Assembly: GCA_013115135.1 (NCBI GenBank)
Contig: JABANP010000612.1
Location: 1-28,202 of the forward strand
Origin: Perkinsus olseni
Taxonomy: Eukaryota; Perkinsozoa; Perkinsida; Perkinsidae
Reading direction: 5' to 3'
Length of the DNA: 28,202 bases
Numbering within the stretch: position 1 is the stretch's first letter; each line of letters starts with the position of its first letter. A program made the translations under genes and the position numbers. Positions 27,567-28,202 of the stretch are shown here, one piece after another. The notes under the pieces were generated by a model. It made no database searches, was not told the DNA's origin, and saw only the letters and a program-made list of their open reading frames with translations.

Positions 27567-28202
27567 AGAACAGGCTCTGGGACTCGTAGCTCGTGGGGAA
27601 ATCCCCCTATTTGGGACTTTGCTATTCGTTCCGAACTCTCGGTGTACCGTGATAGAGACGAGGTCAGTCATTCGATTCTAACGAACCCATATTTTCTTCG
27701 AGAATGGAGTATCCTCACTGCATGAAGATATGTGGAGCGTGCGGTACGTGGCCAGAGCGCGTGCTCGTTTATACCGTACCACTCGTTCTGTAATCTGCGC
27801 GGTTGACACGAATGGCAGCCCGTGTCACCAAGGTAATGAGGCTGACGCTCGCTAAATGCGCTTCGAAAAAGTAGCTGAATAGAGGTTTTCGATGGTGGTG
27901 ACAGGGTGACAGGTTAATTAAAAAAGAGATCATATATAAGTATTCTATTTCTTACTGCTACGTGTCACCAGTCACCCACCCTATCGGAAACCGTGTACAA
28001 CGTACCACTCCCCGCTCAAAGAGGGAGAATTGTCAGCAAATGGGGGTCTCTCATGGGGTAATAAATTGTCCGTGGGACACTCCCAGAGGTTGACGTTGGC
28101 AGTTTGGAGGTGAAGAACTTGAGGTGTGCGAAACAGAGTGTGCGAATGAGACTGGAGGAATCAATCGGAGCGGCGTGAATTGTAGGGTAGTCACGTGATG
28201 TG

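Larger units (their letters stand above)
17326..28202. repeat. Tandem array of ~1.54-kb tRNA-bearing units (7 full copies plus start of 8th)
   Basis: Units begin at 17326, 18868, 20411, 21956, 23503, 25049, 26594 and 28136, with lengths 1542, 1543, 1545, 1547, 1546, 1545 and 1542; the last runs out of the window. Unit 1 joins the left flank sharply at GAGTGTGCG. Every unit carries tRNA-Asn, tRNA-Leu and tRNA-Lys on the minus strand plus about 1.3 kb of other sequence. Two types exist: A (units 1, 2, 7, the visible start of 8, most of 3, end of 6) and B (units 4, 5, most of 6, end of 3). Differences within a type are few, mainly homopolymer lengths. Such homogeneity points to unequal exchange or gene conversion. 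Confidence 0.97.

Noticed and set aside
17326..28202. Regular repeats considered as CRISPR, rDNA or a satellite
   Set aside because: The unit is 1.5 kb, carries tRNA genes and has no short repeat-spacer structure. No rRNA sequence is recognisable.

Overview
The window is eukaryotic DNA. It contains class II and class I tRNA genes with internal Pol III promoter boxes, an LTR retrotransposon, a PIF/Harbinger DNA transposon and remnants of other retroelements, with no bacterial operon structure. GC is near 50%. The style of the pol protein (RNase H and integrase) reminds me of elements in Perkinsus-like alveolates. That assignment is an inference from memory and is not shown by the sequence.

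Layout. (1) 1-141 is the 3' end of an unrecognised ORF, followed by about 1.7 kb without a gene I can support. (2) 1866-7323 is a minus-strand Ty3/gypsy-type LTR retrotransposon. Its two 148-bp LTRs are identical by eye, and it has a polypurine tract and a putative primer-binding site. It carries gag, a CCHC knuckle, a decayed protease, RT, RNase H and integrase. It is defective: the gag/NC and protease regions are frameshifted, a 774-bp stretch covering the end of RNase H and the start of integrase is tandemly duplicated, and one copy of the duplication carries a stop. (3) About 7602-9575 holds a much older minus-strand gag-pol remnant. (4) 10318-12592 is a PIF/Harbinger transposon with matching terminal repeats, a 3-bp CTG target duplication, a DDE transposase on + and a divergent Myb/SANT-like protein on -. 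(5) About 13629-14503 holds a LINE-type RNase H remnant on -. (6) 14504-17325 has only unrecognised short ORFs.

(7) 17326-28202 is a head-to-tail tandem array with a period of about 1.54 kb: seven full units and the start of an eighth, running off the window. Each unit carries tRNA-Lys(CTT), tRNA-Leu(AAG) and tRNA-Asn(GTT), in that transcriptional order on the minus strand, giving 21 tRNA genes. Units fall into two sequence types, A and B, arranged A, A, A/B, B, B, B/A, A. Both switches lie in or next to a tRNA gene. The types differ in functional parts: A has a T-stem mismatch in tRNA-Leu, and B lacks the T4 terminator after tRNA-Asn. The units also contain non-tRNA blocks that are as invariant as the tRNAs, several of them able to form hairpins, a TATA-like element and a conserved short ORF. 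These are the best candidates for something undescribed in the window.
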